Below, in pieces: positions 53,724 through 61,668 of a stretch of DNA of 64,000 bases. Source of the DNA: Saliphagus infecundisoli. GTDB lineage: Archaea > Halobacteriota > Halobacteria > Halobacteriales > Natrialbaceae. Every line of letters starts with the position of its first letter. Position 1 is the first letter of the stretch. The DNA is taken from the NCBI RefSeq assembly GCF_020177375.1, contig NZ_JAIWHV010000003.1, positions 1-64,000 on the forward strand. Direction: 5' to 3'. The notes beneath the pieces are model-generated. The model was not told the DNA's origin, searched no databases, and saw nothing but the letters and a program-made list of their open reading frames with translations. A program made the translations under genes and the position numbers.

Positions 53724-54902
53724 TCAGATCGTTTCGGTTTGCCAGAAGTAGTACTCGAGGGGGAGCACCGAGCGGAGGATCGGGCGGGAGCGTTTGATCG
53801 ACCAACAGGCGTCGGACGAGCCAAAGAGGAGGCGGGTCATCGTTCGCCGGTCGAGGACCACGTCCGGCGACCGGGACGTCCGCTCGACGGCGAGGACGTC
53901 GCCGGTCGTCCTAATCGCCACCGCCTCCCGGGACGCCTCGACCGATTCGCCCGCTTCGGTCCCGTCGAGTGCGAGCGTCACCGAGTCGGACCGATCTCCA
54001 CCGAGGGCCTGGGCCATCGACCGCCAGCGATCGGCCAGCAGCGGCTCGTACGCCTCGAGGGTTCCCGTGAGATCGAGGACGTTCAGCTTGCGGTGTGGCT
54101 GTGTTCGCCAGTCGGCGGCGACCTCCCGGAACAGCGCGGTCAGCGGGTGATGGGGGTGGGTAAAGAGTGCGAGTTCCCCGGAGTCGGCCGACTCAAGGAC
54201 GGTCGCGAGCAGCGCCACGAGGCCCTCCCGAGAGCCGCCGAACTCGAGGATGGCCGTCGGATCGCTCCCGCGATGGGCGAGGTACGCCGGTCGGTCGCCC
54301 TCGAAGACCAGCGTCTCGAGGTCGCGCTGGTCGAACAGCCGCTCGTACCGGCGCCGATCCCGGGAGACGCGATACCGTTCGCGCTCGTGGATCGGCTCGA
54401 TCGCGTCGAGGTCCTCGGGGCCGCGGTACTGACGGACGCGATCGGTCCCGCCGGGCTCTCGCCCGAACGATCGCTCGGTGATCAGGTACCGCCGCTCCCG
54501 GCCGGCGTTTTCCCACCCGAACCGGCCGTAGCCGACTCGGTCACCCTCGAGTTCGGCCAGGGGAACGGTCCGCTCGTCGAGGCGCTCGAGCCAGAACTCG
54601 ATCAGCCGGGTCATGTACCCCTCGCCGCGATGGTCGGGATCCGTTGCGACCCCCGCGACGCCGCCACACTCGATCCGGGCGCTGCCGGCCCGGAGCTCCG
54701 CCGGGACGCAGGCGACGTGGCTCACGACCGCCCCATCGCGTTTGACGATTGCGTGTCTCTCGGGTTTCGACTCGTCGAAGCAGTGGGGCATTCGCCTCTT
54801 GAGTCCACCGGATTCGAACCCGAAACAGCGTTCGGCCAGCGTCATTGCCTCCCGGAACTCCTCGGGCCGAACGAGCCGTGGCCCGTCGATGGCTGCGGTC
54901 AC
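53724..54902 (-). CDS. Eis-like GNAT acetyltransferase (paralog 2)
   Basis: A 392-aa paralog of the protein at 40419: GGVAGVATDPDHRGEGYMTRLIEFW as the acetyl-CoA loop, EFGGSREGLVALLATVLES in the middle, and an SCP2-like C-terminus ending LPLEYYFWQTETI. The GTG at 54902 (TAAIDGPRLVRPEEF) is chosen by alignment with the first paralog; in-frame upstream ATGs would add a basic stretch with no counterpart. It is divergent from a secreted beta-helix gene, repeating the acetyltransferase/beta-helix pairing seen at 40.4-43.8 kb. Confidence 0.83.
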   Translation of the reverse strand: MTAAIDGPRLVRPEEFREAMTLAERCFGFESGGLKRRMPHCFDESKPERHAIVKRDGAVVSHVACVPAELRAGSARIECGGVAGVATDPDHRGEGYMTRLIEFWLERLDERTVPLAELEGDRVGYGRFGWENAGRERRYLITERSFGREPGGTDRVRQYRGPEDLDAIEPIHERERYRVSRDRRRYERLFDQRDLETLVFEGDRPAYLAHRGSDPTAILEFGGSREGLVALLATVLESADSGELALFTHPHHPLTALFREVAADWRTQPHRKLNVLDLTGTLEAYEPLLADRWRSMAQALGGDRSDSVTLALDGTEAGESVEASREAVAIRTTGDVLAVERTSRSPDVVLDRRTMTRLLFGSSDACWSIKRSRPILRSVLPLEYYFWQTETI

Positions 54903-55052
54903 GTCGGTCGGTAGACGGCCCGAATACAACACGATTTCGATGGTGCACTCGAGCCCTTTCGAGTGATTGACCCGGTACAACCGGAGAACGAAGTGGCAGT
55001 CGATCATCAACGGAGTTTATGTGTTACCACGAGCCATTACCGCCGTGGTTGC

Positions 55053-56375
55053 ATGAATAGACGCACCTACCTGTCGTCGATCGGTATCGCCAGCGGCGTC
55101 CTCGCGAGTAGCCCGGGACCCATCGGAGCACGTTCGTCGCCGGGGGAATCGAGGAACAACCGTACGGGACGACACCGGATCCGGACCGCCGACGACCTCG
55201 TGGAGCTCTCGACCGACGACCTGCTCGAGCTCGACAACGAAACGGTCCGGAGACCGTTCCATCCGGGGATCGGCGGCGGCCGCCACTACGATCCGGACCG
55301 GTTCGACGGCCCCGAGGAGTACCCCCACGGGGGTTCGGTCTCCCGATCCGACGCCGACTACGTGGTCGCGAACGGCGACGAACTCGGGACGGCGGCCGAC
55401 GAGGCGTCCATGGGAGAGGTCGTCTGGATCGACGGCGACGCCGAGATCGATATGACCGGGCTCTCGATCACGCTCGCCGGCGGCGTGACCCTCGCCTCGG
55501 ATCGTGGACGCGGCAACTCCCAAGGGGGAGTGCTCCACCAGGACGAAAACGGGTTCAACGCGTTCGTCACCACCGGCGGCGACGACGTCCGAATCACCGG
55601 GGTCAGGTTCTCCGGACCGGAACACGAGTACTGGAACTACGAGGACAAGGGGATCGACAGCATCTACGACGTCGGGATCACCTACGGGCTCCTGATAGAC
55701 GACACCGACGACGTCGAAGTGGACAACTGCCGGTTCTCCGGGTTCACCTACACCGGAATCCGGGTCGGGATGTGGGGCGACTACGAGTGTGAGGGGATCT
55801 ACGTCCATCACACCGAGTTCGTCGACAACCCCTCGCCGGCACTCGGCTACGGGATCGAGATCTACGGCGGAGACCCCGTCATCGAGTACAACTACTTCGA
55901 CAACAACCGCCGGTCCATCGCGGGCGTCGGCGGCGATTTCCCGGTGAACTACACGGTCCGAAACAATCTCTTCGGGCCGCGGACGCGACTGGCACCGATC
56001 GACGCCCACGGCGGCGCCGTCGACGACATGGACCAACCGCAAGCGGGGGTTCGGCTGACTATCGACAACAACGTCGTCCTCTCGGAGGAAGGCGCCGTCT
56101 CCGGAAACGCACAGCCCGCCGTCGTCATCCGGGGCGTGCCACGGGAGCGCGCGTACATCCGCAACAATTGGTTTTTCACCGACCGGGCTCCGCCGTTCAG
56201 CACAGGGGAGGGCACCGGCGACGGTGGCGGAGCGATTCGCCAGTGGACCGACGAGTACACCGCGATCACGGCGTACAACAACATCGTCGGCAAGTTCGTC
56301 CTGACCGACCGGCTCGGGGTCCCGAACACGGCCTGGGACTCACGACGAGGACGCGGGAAGCGATCGAACGACTGA
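55053..56375 (+). CDS. Secreted right-handed parallel beta-helix protein (pectate-lyase-like)
   Basis: A 440-aa protein with an N-terminal Tat motif (NRRTYLSSIGIASGVLASS). The mature domain begins with SRSDADYVVANGDELGTAAD and EVVWIDGDAEIDMTGLSI, the usual entry of pectate-lyase-type helices. Repeats rich in Asn ladders follow (VEYNYFDNNR, VRNNLFGPRT, IDNNVVLSEE, YIRNNWFF). The repeats are of the polysaccharide-lyase/Pel_C-like type, but a catalytic Arg/Lys set cannot be named with confidence. TATA-like GTTTATGTG about 35 nt before the ATG indicates a leaderless mRNA. Confidence 0.8.
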   Translation: MNRRTYLSSIGIASGVLASSPGPIGARSSPGESRNNRTGRHRIRTADDLVELSTDDLLELDNETVRRPFHPGIGGGRHYDPDRFDGPEEYPHGGSVSRSDADYVVANGDELGTAADEASMGEVVWIDGDAEIDMTGLSITLAGGVTLASDRGRGNSQGGVLHQDENGFNAFVTTGGDDVRITGVRFSGPEHEYWNYEDKGIDSIYDVGITYGLLIDDTDDVEVDNCRFSGFTYTGIRVGMWGDYECEGIYVHHTEFVDNPSPALGYGIEIYGGDPVIEYNYFDNNRRSIAGVGGDFPVNYTVRNNLFGPRTRLAPIDAHGGAVDDMDQPQAGVRLTIDNNVVLSEEGAVSGNAQPAVVIRGVPRERAYIRNNWFFTDRAPPFSTGEGTGDGGGAIRQWTDEYTAITAYNNIVGKFVLTDRLGVPNTAWDSRRGRGKRSND

Positions 56376-56443
56376 CCCGTCCGCCGGCAGCTCCGTCGAG
56401 ACGATCGATCCCGATCGAGAGCCGTCGATTCCGAACCGTTCGC

Positions 56444-56677
56444 TCACTGGTTCCGGCGCAGGATCGCCAGGACGACGTACGCCACCGCGGAAACGAGGAG
56501 GGCAGTCGCCCCGTAGATTCCGAACATGCCGGCGACGATGCCGTCCCCTTTGAGTACGCCCGCGACGAGCAACGCGATGCCGCCCAACGCGACGACGAGC
56601 AGCGGCGACTCGAGCCATCGCTCCACTCGTCGCGCCAGGTCCGACTCCCTCGATTCCTCCGCTAGCTCAGTGGTCAT
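56444..56677 (-). CDS. Two-helix small membrane protein, family B (cluster 3)
   Basis: A 77-aa protein: an acidic N-terminus (TTELAEESRESDLARRVERW), two hydrophobic helices (about residues 25-42 and 46-73) and a basic end RRNQ. Its GDGIVAGMFGIYGATALLV matches NDGVLAGMLGVFGISAILV of the cluster 2 protein at 20186. It is the last gene of cluster 3, directly after the DppC gene, the same place as in cluster 2. A TATA-like GCTTTATGCC (about 30 nt upstream) points to its own leaderless promoter. Function unknown. Confidence 0.72.
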   Translation of the reverse strand: MTTELAEESRESDLARRVERWLESPLLVVALGGIALLVAGVLKGDGIVAGMFGIYGATALLVSAVAYVVLAILRRNQ

Positions 56678-56810
56678 GTCGTACCTACTCGTTAGCCCAG
56701 AGGGGCATAAAGCTTCACGTGGTCCCGACTCGCCCGGGTAGTGCTCGGAACGTCGAATTACGGTTCTCGGTATTCGCCTCGCCGAGCGGAGGAAGAGACG
56801 ATGAACGGGG

Positions 56811-57833
56811 TTACTGGTTCGGCAGGTCCTCGCTGTCGTCGACGGTCTTCGAGTGGCGGGCCCGGAGACGCGGGTTGAACACCTTGTCGAGCCCCTGGGA
56901 GAGCAAGACGAGGGCGAACGAGAGCAGGATGAGCGCCCCCATCGGTGGATACAACCAGTGGGCTGCACGCGCCGGGTTCGAGAGCGCACCACCCGTGGCG
57001 TAGGCATCGTTCATCATCGAGCCCCAGTTGGCCTCCGAGGGCGAGAGGAATCCGAGGAAGTACAGCGCGACCGACGCGAAGATCACCCCGCGAGCGGCCT
57101 GCGCGGAGTTGATCAGCACGTAGGGCATGAGCTGTGGGACGATATCGCTCTGGAGGATCGATCGCGTCGAGACGCCCATCGAGCGGGCGGCCTCGACGTA
57201 CGACTCCTCGCGGAGGGTCAGCACCTGTGAGCGAATGGTCCGTGCCAACCCCGGCCAGCTGTCGATCGCGAGGATCACGCCGACCTCGAACGGACCGCTC
57301 GGTTGCCAGATCGCCGCGAGCACGATGACCAGCGGGAGCCCGGGGATCACCATGAGTACGTCCGAGACCAGCATCAGGGCGTAATCGACGACCCCACCTT
57401 TGTAACCTGCGAGCGTCCCGACGACGACCGCGACGCCTGCTGCGAATATCGCTCCGGCCAGCCCCATCTTGAGCATGGCCGGTGTCGCGTGAACGAGCTG
57501 TTTGTGGATCGGTCGCCCCATGTTGTCGGTTCCGAGCGGGTACTCCCACGACTGGAACCAGGTCATGTACGTTTCGGCCTCGTTCATCGAGGACTCGGGG
57601 ACGATCTGAACCCCCACCGTTCCGGTGAAGATGAACAGTCCGAGGACAACGATCCCGAACCTCGTTCGCCAGTCGGTCCAGGCGATCCGAGCCTGGGTCA
57701 GGAAGTACCGGTCGATCGTTCGGCCGAATCGTTCGCGCTTCGTCGTGACGGACGACGACTCGGACATTCCGGTCAGGAAGTCGGGGGTCTCGCCGCCGTC
57801 CGTTCGCGTCTCGGATTGGGTTTCGTTGTCCAT
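56811..57833 (-). CDS. ABC transporter permease, DppC type (cluster 3)
   Basis: Permease of 340 aa: a hydrophilic arm of about 50 residues, a first helix (FGIVVLGLFIFTGTVG), the periplasmic SWEYPLGTDNMGRPIHKQLVH, the transport domain with EAA loop REESYVEAARSMGVS, and the common tail FNPRLRARHSK. It follows the DppB gene by 9 nt. It is very similar to the cluster 2 DppC protein over the membrane domain, more so than to cluster 1. Confidence 0.94.
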   Translation of the reverse strand: MDNETQSETRTDGGETPDFLTGMSESSSVTTKRERFGRTIDRYFLTQARIAWTDWRTRFGIVVLGLFIFTGTVGVQIVPESSMNEAETYMTWFQSWEYPLGTDNMGRPIHKQLVHATPAMLKMGLAGAIFAAGVAVVVGTLAGYKGGVVDYALMLVSDVLMVIPGLPLVIVLAAIWQPSGPFEVGVILAIDSWPGLARTIRSQVLTLREESYVEAARSMGVSTRSILQSDIVPQLMPYVLINSAQAARGVIFASVALYFLGFLSPSEANWGSMMNDAYATGGALSNPARAAHWLYPPMGALILLSFALVLLSQGLDKVFNPRLRARHSKTVDDSEDLPNQ

Positions 57834-57842
57834 AGTGGTTCA

Positions 57843-58862
57843 CTAGTAGGATTCCCGGTCGCTCGTTCCGGCTCGTGGATCGATCAGTCCGTAGGTCAGA
57901 TCCGCGATCATGATCCCGATGACGGTGATCGTCGAGAAGAAGATGAGCAGCCCCATCAGGAGGGGATAATCGCGCTGGGAGAGCGCCTCGAACGTGTACC
58001 AGCCGATGCCCGGATACGTGAAGATCTGTTCCATGATGATCGAACTGCTGAAGATCGCCGCGATCCCGATCATGAAGCTCGTATACAGGGGCAAGATCGC
58101 GTTCCGTCCGACGTAGCGGATGGCGATCCGGTTGTCGCTCAGCCCCCGGAGCCTCGCGACCCGGAGGTAGTTCTGGCCCATGACCCGGATACAGTTCCCG
58201 CGCATCGAGAGGGCGGTTCCCCCGAAGCCGACGATTATCGTCGAGGCGATCGGCAACGCCGAGTGATGGAGGACGCTCAGCATGAACGGGAGGTTGAACC
58301 CCTCGACCGTGGCGGGATCGTACCGCCCTCTGGTCGGAAACCAGCCGAACTGGAACCCGAGAAAGGAGAGCATCAGGATGGCGCCGACGTAGTACGGAAC
58401 CGAGTTGAGAAACGTCGCACCGATCGAGGCGACGGCGTCGAAGCGCGAGCCCTCCTTGTACGCCATGACGGCCCCGAGCAGGATGTTCAGGGTGAACCCG
58501 ATCAGGAGGCCGTAAATGCTGACGAAGATCGACCACGGCATGGCCCGAAAGAGGATGTCGAACACCGGCTCGCCCCGCCAGATCGACTCCCCGAAGTCCT
58601 GATAGACGACGATGTTGATCATGTACTCGGCGTACGCCTGGTAGACCGGCTGTTGGGGGTCGACGTTCGTCCGCAACTCGATCATCCGATTGACCTGCTC
58701 GACGTTGACGTCCTGGCCCTGCTGGACTGCCTCTTGTATCATCTGCTGGCGCATGATGTCCAGTGGCCCCCCAGGCATGAGCCGATACAGAACGAACGTT
58801 ATCGTGATAACAGAAAATAACGTGACGATCGCTTGCCCTATGCGCCTCACATAGTAGTTCAT
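57843..58862 (-). CDS. ABC transporter permease, DppB type (cluster 3)
   Basis: Permease of 339 aa with the N-terminal helix ending LYRLMPGGPLD, a Gln-rich extracytoplasmic stretch (RQQMIQEAVQQGQDVNVEQV), five more hydrophobic segments and the EAA-type loop (QNYLRVARLRGLSDNRIAIRYV). A clear TATA box 29 nt before the ATG shows that the permease pair has its own leaderless promoter, separate from the ATPase genes. The gene is divergent from the small family A gene. Confidence 0.94.
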   Translation of the reverse strand: MNYYVRRIGQAIVTLFSVITITFVLYRLMPGGPLDIMRQQMIQEAVQQGQDVNVEQVNRMIELRTNVDPQQPVYQAYAEYMINIVVYQDFGESIWRGEPVFDILFRAMPWSIFVSIYGLLIGFTLNILLGAVMAYKEGSRFDAVASIGATFLNSVPYYVGAILMLSFLGFQFGWFPTRGRYDPATVEGFNLPFMLSVLHHSALPIASTIIVGFGGTALSMRGNCIRVMGQNYLRVARLRGLSDNRIAIRYVGRNAILPLYTSFMIGIAAIFSSSIIMEQIFTYPGIGWYTFEALSQRDYPLLMGLLIFFSTITVIGIMIADLTYGLIDPRAGTSDRESY

Positions 58863-58883
58863 AGGATCTCATTTCAGCACTCG

Positions 58884-58891
58884 TTATTAAA
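58884..58891 (-). promoter_or_regulatory. TATA box of the cluster 3 permease genes
   Basis: TTTAATAA on the coding strand, first base 29 nt before the DppB ATG, in an otherwise GC-rich strip. The spacing fits transcription starting at the start codon. Confidence 0.5.
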
Positions 58892-59002
58892 GGTTACGTC
58901 ACCCTCTCACACACGTCGTCGCTCTTTCGGCCGACCGTCCGGACGTCTCTCACGCCACCTTTCCGAACGCTTATGATGGTGTCTGCGATGGGTCACTACA
59001 CG

Positions 59003-59236
59003 ATGGGTCAATCGTTCGGACGGGAGTTGGGCGAGCAAATCTGTACACACAAGACCCAGTTGATATTCGGCATCTCGCTTGCACTCGTCCTGATCGTGCT
59101 CTCGATTGTTTCACTCACCGTCGTCGAACCGGACGGCCCGACGTTCGTCATCGTCGTGGTGAACATCGTTTCGCTCCTCGCGGTCCTCGTCTGTTTCTCG
59201 GTCGCCGTCGTCGTCTGTACGAGACGGAGCTACTAG
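59003..59236 (+). CDS. Two-helix small membrane protein, family A (cluster 3, inverted)
   Basis: A 77-aa protein from this ATG; in-frame ATGs at 58973 and 58988 would lengthen it. The shorter start is favoured because Cys14 then falls at the same position as Cys14 of the cluster 2 protein, and because a TATA-like GCTTATG lies about 35 nt upstream. It has two helices (about residues 18-42 and 46-71) joined by VVEPDGPTFV, matching VEPGSPTYV. Unlike in cluster 2, the gene points against the transporter genes: it is divergent from DppB and convergent with the F-type ATPase. Confidence 0.72.
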   Translation: MGQSFGRELGEQICTHKTQLIFGISLALVLIVLSIVSLTVVEPDGPTFVIVVVNIVSLLAVLVCFSVAVVVCTRRSY

Positions 59237-59258
59237 ACTGGCGGGCCGTGGGAGCCGC

Positions 59259-60338
59259 TCACTCCGGCAGCGGTTCGCTGTTCCAGTAGGCGTGGTCGCT
59301 CTCCGAGCGAAAGCAGGCGACCTCGGATCGACCGTTCCCGTCGGCAGGCAACAACCGTGGGACCTCCTCGGTACACGCCTCCCGGGCTTTCGGACACCGG
59401 GTGTGGAACCGACAGCCACTGGGTGGGTTCTTCGGGTCCGGAATGTCGATCTTGCGCATCGGCGGCTCGGTCGCCGCCTCCCGTGCCGCATCGGGATCCA
59501 TGACCGGCGTCGCCCACCGGAGGATCTTGGTGTAGGGATGTCTCGGGTTCCGGATGATCTCCTCGGCCGCGCCGATCTCGACGAGTTTCCCGAGGTACAT
59601 GATCCCGATCCGGCCGCCGACCTTCTCGGCGAAGTAGTAGGCGTTCGCGAGGTCGTGGGAGATGAACAGATACGACGTGTTGAACTCCCGCTGGAGGTCG
59701 TGCATGAGATCCATCATCTCGATCCGCAGGGAGACGTCGAGCGCGCTCACCGCCTCGTCGGCGAGGATCACGTCGGGGTTCATCAGGAGGGCACGACCCA
59801 GCGCGACCCGTTGTTGCTCGCCGCCGGAAAGCTGGTGTGGATAGCGCGAGGCGTACGACGACGCCGGTTTCATCCCGACGTACTCGAGGAGCCTGTGGAT
59901 CCGGTCCTCCCGCTCGTCGACGCCCATGTCCGGGTACCACCGCTTCAGGGGCACCGAGAGGCTGTTGAGGATCGTTCGATTGGGGTTGAGCGAACTCCCC
60001 GGGTCTTGGTGGATGATCTGGAGCGATCGCCGAATGTCGGTAAACGGAACCGTCACGTCGCCGTTGCCGTCCTTCGCGTCCCAGACGTCCTGGCCGCGGT
60101 ACTTCACCGAGCCACCGGTCGGTCGCTGGAGACCCACGGCGGTCTTTCCGAGCGTGGTCTTTCCACAGCCGCTTTCTCCGACCAGCACGATCACCTCGTT
60201 CTCGTGGATGTCGAGGGAAACGCCGTCGACCGCTCTGACGACATCCTTCTCCCGACGAAGGGTCTGTATCAGCGACTTGTTCGTGAACTGTACCTCGACG
60301 TCCTCGAGCGTGACGACCGGATCCTTATCGACGCTCAT
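59259..60338 (-). CDS. DppF-type ABC ATPase (cluster 3)
   Basis: A 359-aa ATPase corresponding to the second half of the fused proteins of clusters 1 and 2. It has Walker A GESGCGKT, LSGGEQQR, LADEAVSALDVS, the D-loop region, and a C-terminal oligopeptide extension with GCRFHTRCPKAREAC. Its start overlaps the end of the D-type ATPase gene by 14 nt. The two fused proteins show no such break, so cluster 3 represents the unfused state (or a secondary split). It converges with the small family A gene. Confidence 0.94.
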   Translation of the reverse strand: MSVDKDPVVTLEDVEVQFTNKSLIQTLRREKDVVRAVDGVSLDIHENEVIVLVGESGCGKTTLGKTAVGLQRPTGGSVKYRGQDVWDAKDGNGDVTVPFTDIRRSLQIIHQDPGSSLNPNRTILNSLSVPLKRWYPDMGVDEREDRIHRLLEYVGMKPASSYASRYPHQLSGGEQQRVALGRALLMNPDVILADEAVSALDVSLRIEMMDLMHDLQREFNTSYLFISHDLANAYYFAEKVGGRIGIMYLGKLVEIGAAEEIIRNPRHPYTKILRWATPVMDPDAAREAATEPPMRKIDIPDPKNPPSGCRFHTRCPKAREACTEEVPRLLPADGNGRSEVACFRSESDHAYWNSEPLPE

Positions 60339-61407
60339 CGAACGTCACCTCCTGTTCGCGATCGCTCAGCGTGTACGTGATCTCCTCTCGGGCGTCCTCC
60401 CAGTAGAAGCAGGCGGCTTCGTGGCCGTCCGAGACGCGTTCGAATCCCGGATCCGTCGATCGACACTGTTCGTCCGCGAGCGGACAGCGGACGTGGTACG
60501 AACAGCCGGAGGGAACGTCGACGGGATCGGGACTGTCGCCCTCGATCGGCTCCATCTCCTCGAGGGCCGACGAGAGGTTCGGCACGGCCTTCAGCAGGGC
60601 CCGGGTGTAGGGGTGGGCGGCGTCCTTCAGGATGTCGTAACACGGTCCGACCTCGATGAACTCGAAGGCGTACATCACGGCCAAGCGGTCGGCGAGATCC
60701 GCGACCAGCGGGAGGTCGTGGGTGATGAAGATCATCGTGATCCCGTACTCCTCGTGGAGGTTCGCCAGCAGGCTCGTGATCGACCGTTGCATCAGGAGGT
60801 CGAGGGCAGCGGTCGGCTCGTCCATCACGAGGACGTTCGGCTTGAGCAAGAGGCTGAGCGCGATCAGCGCCCGCTGTTGCATCCCCCCCGAGAGCTCGTG
60901 TGGATAGGAGTCGAGGACGCGGTCAGGGTCGAGATAGAGATCCGCCAGAAGCTGGCGACCGTGGTCCATTCCGTCGGCGACGTTGTAGTCGTGGGCGCGA
61001 AGGGTCTCCTCGAAGTGGCCGCCAATCGACATCGTCGGGTTGAACGAGTCCATCGCCCCCTGGAACACCATCGAGATCTCCTCCCAGCGGAACTCCTTGA
61101 GTTCCTCGTCGTCGAGGTCCAGGACGCTGAACGAGTCGCCGTCCGGCGGGTGATAGATCACGTCGCCGGTCAGGACGCCCGGGTCGACGACGGCGTCCAT
61201 GAGCGCGGAGGCGAACATCGACTTGCCGCTCCCGCTCTCGCCGACGATCCCGAGGATCTCCTCGCGGTGGATATCCATCGTGACGTCGTCCATCACCTTC
61301 GACCGGCCACGATCCATGTCGAACGTCACCGACGCGTTTCGGACTTCGATCAGCGTCTCGGTGCCTCCAGCGTCGAGCGATAGCGACGTCTCGTTGCGAG
61401 CAGTCAT
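60325..61407 (-). CDS. DppD-type ABC ATPase (cluster 3)
   Basis: A 360-aa ATPase corresponding to the first half of the fused proteins: Walker A GESGSGKS, LSGGMQQR, LVMDEPTAALD, THDLPLVADLADRLAVMY, and the Cys-rich end GCSYHVRCPLADEQC. The ATG overlaps by ATGA the stop of a 29-codon upstream frame that itself begins 29 nt after a TATA box, so translation may be coupled to that leader. Partner of the F-type ATPase, with which it overlaps by 14 nt. Confidence 0.94.
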   Translation of the reverse strand: MTARNETSLSLDAGGTETLIEVRNASVTFDMDRGRSKVMDDVTMDIHREEILGIVGESGSGKSMFASALMDAVVDPGVLTGDVIYHPPDGDSFSVLDLDDEELKEFRWEEISMVFQGAMDSFNPTMSIGGHFEETLRAHDYNVADGMDHGRQLLADLYLDPDRVLDSYPHELSGGMQQRALIALSLLLKPNVLVMDEPTAALDLLMQRSITSLLANLHEEYGITMIFITHDLPLVADLADRLAVMYAFEFIEVGPCYDILKDAAHPYTRALLKAVPNLSSALEEMEPIEGDSPDPVDVPSGCSYHVRCPLADEQCRSTDPGFERVSDGHEAACFYWEDAREEITYTLSDREQEVTFDERR

Positions 61408-61493
61408 GGATAGTCACCCGAACGTGAAGAATCGACTTTACGGTACCGTTCGCACTGGCGCGTAGCGAGAGTTCGGCTGCCTCCCCATACCAT
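61404..61493 (-). CDS. 29-codon leader ORF before the DppD gene (cluster 3), putative
   Basis: A 29-residue frame (begins MVWGGSRTLATRQCER) starts at the expected leaderless position, 29 nt after the first base of a TATA box, and ends in an ATGA overlap with the ATPase start. Size and coupling match the frame at 4774 in cluster 1. The peptide is basic, with no domain. Promoter geometry makes it likely that ribosomes load here first, so it may serve as a translational leader. Confidence 0.4.
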   Translation of the reverse strand: MVWGGSRTLATRQCERYRKVDSSRSGDYP

Positions 61494-61515
61494 GACCGAA
61501 TGACCGTCCCATTCT

Positions 61516-61522
61516 CATATAA
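61516..61522 (-). promoter_or_regulatory. TATA box of the cluster 3 ATPase genes
   Basis: TTATATG on the coding strand, 29 nt before the ATG of the 29-codon leader frame and about 115 nt before the ATPase start. It is the only good TATA box in the 261-bp gap. Confidence 0.5.
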
Positions 61523-61668
61523 GCCTTTGTGTACCCCCACGCCCAACCCCGGATCACCGCGTCGACGGCGTCGCGACTGTTCGAGGGGTTCCGGAGGCTT
61601 TCGTCGCGCATCGCGAGGAAAAAGGGAAGAAACGCCGGCGTCGAACCGTCTCGGAGTACCTGCTCTCG

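Noticed and set aside
54903-55010. N-terminal extension of the second Eis-like acetyltransferase to an upstream ATG
   Set aside because: The additional residues are basic and have no counterpart in the paralog at 40419, whose start aligns with the GTG at 54902.
61438-61452. ACGGTACCGT palindrome before the cluster 3 ATPase gene as a fourth operator copy
   Set aside because: Core and arms differ from the TTAC...GTAA pattern, and it lies inside the putative 29-codon leader frame.
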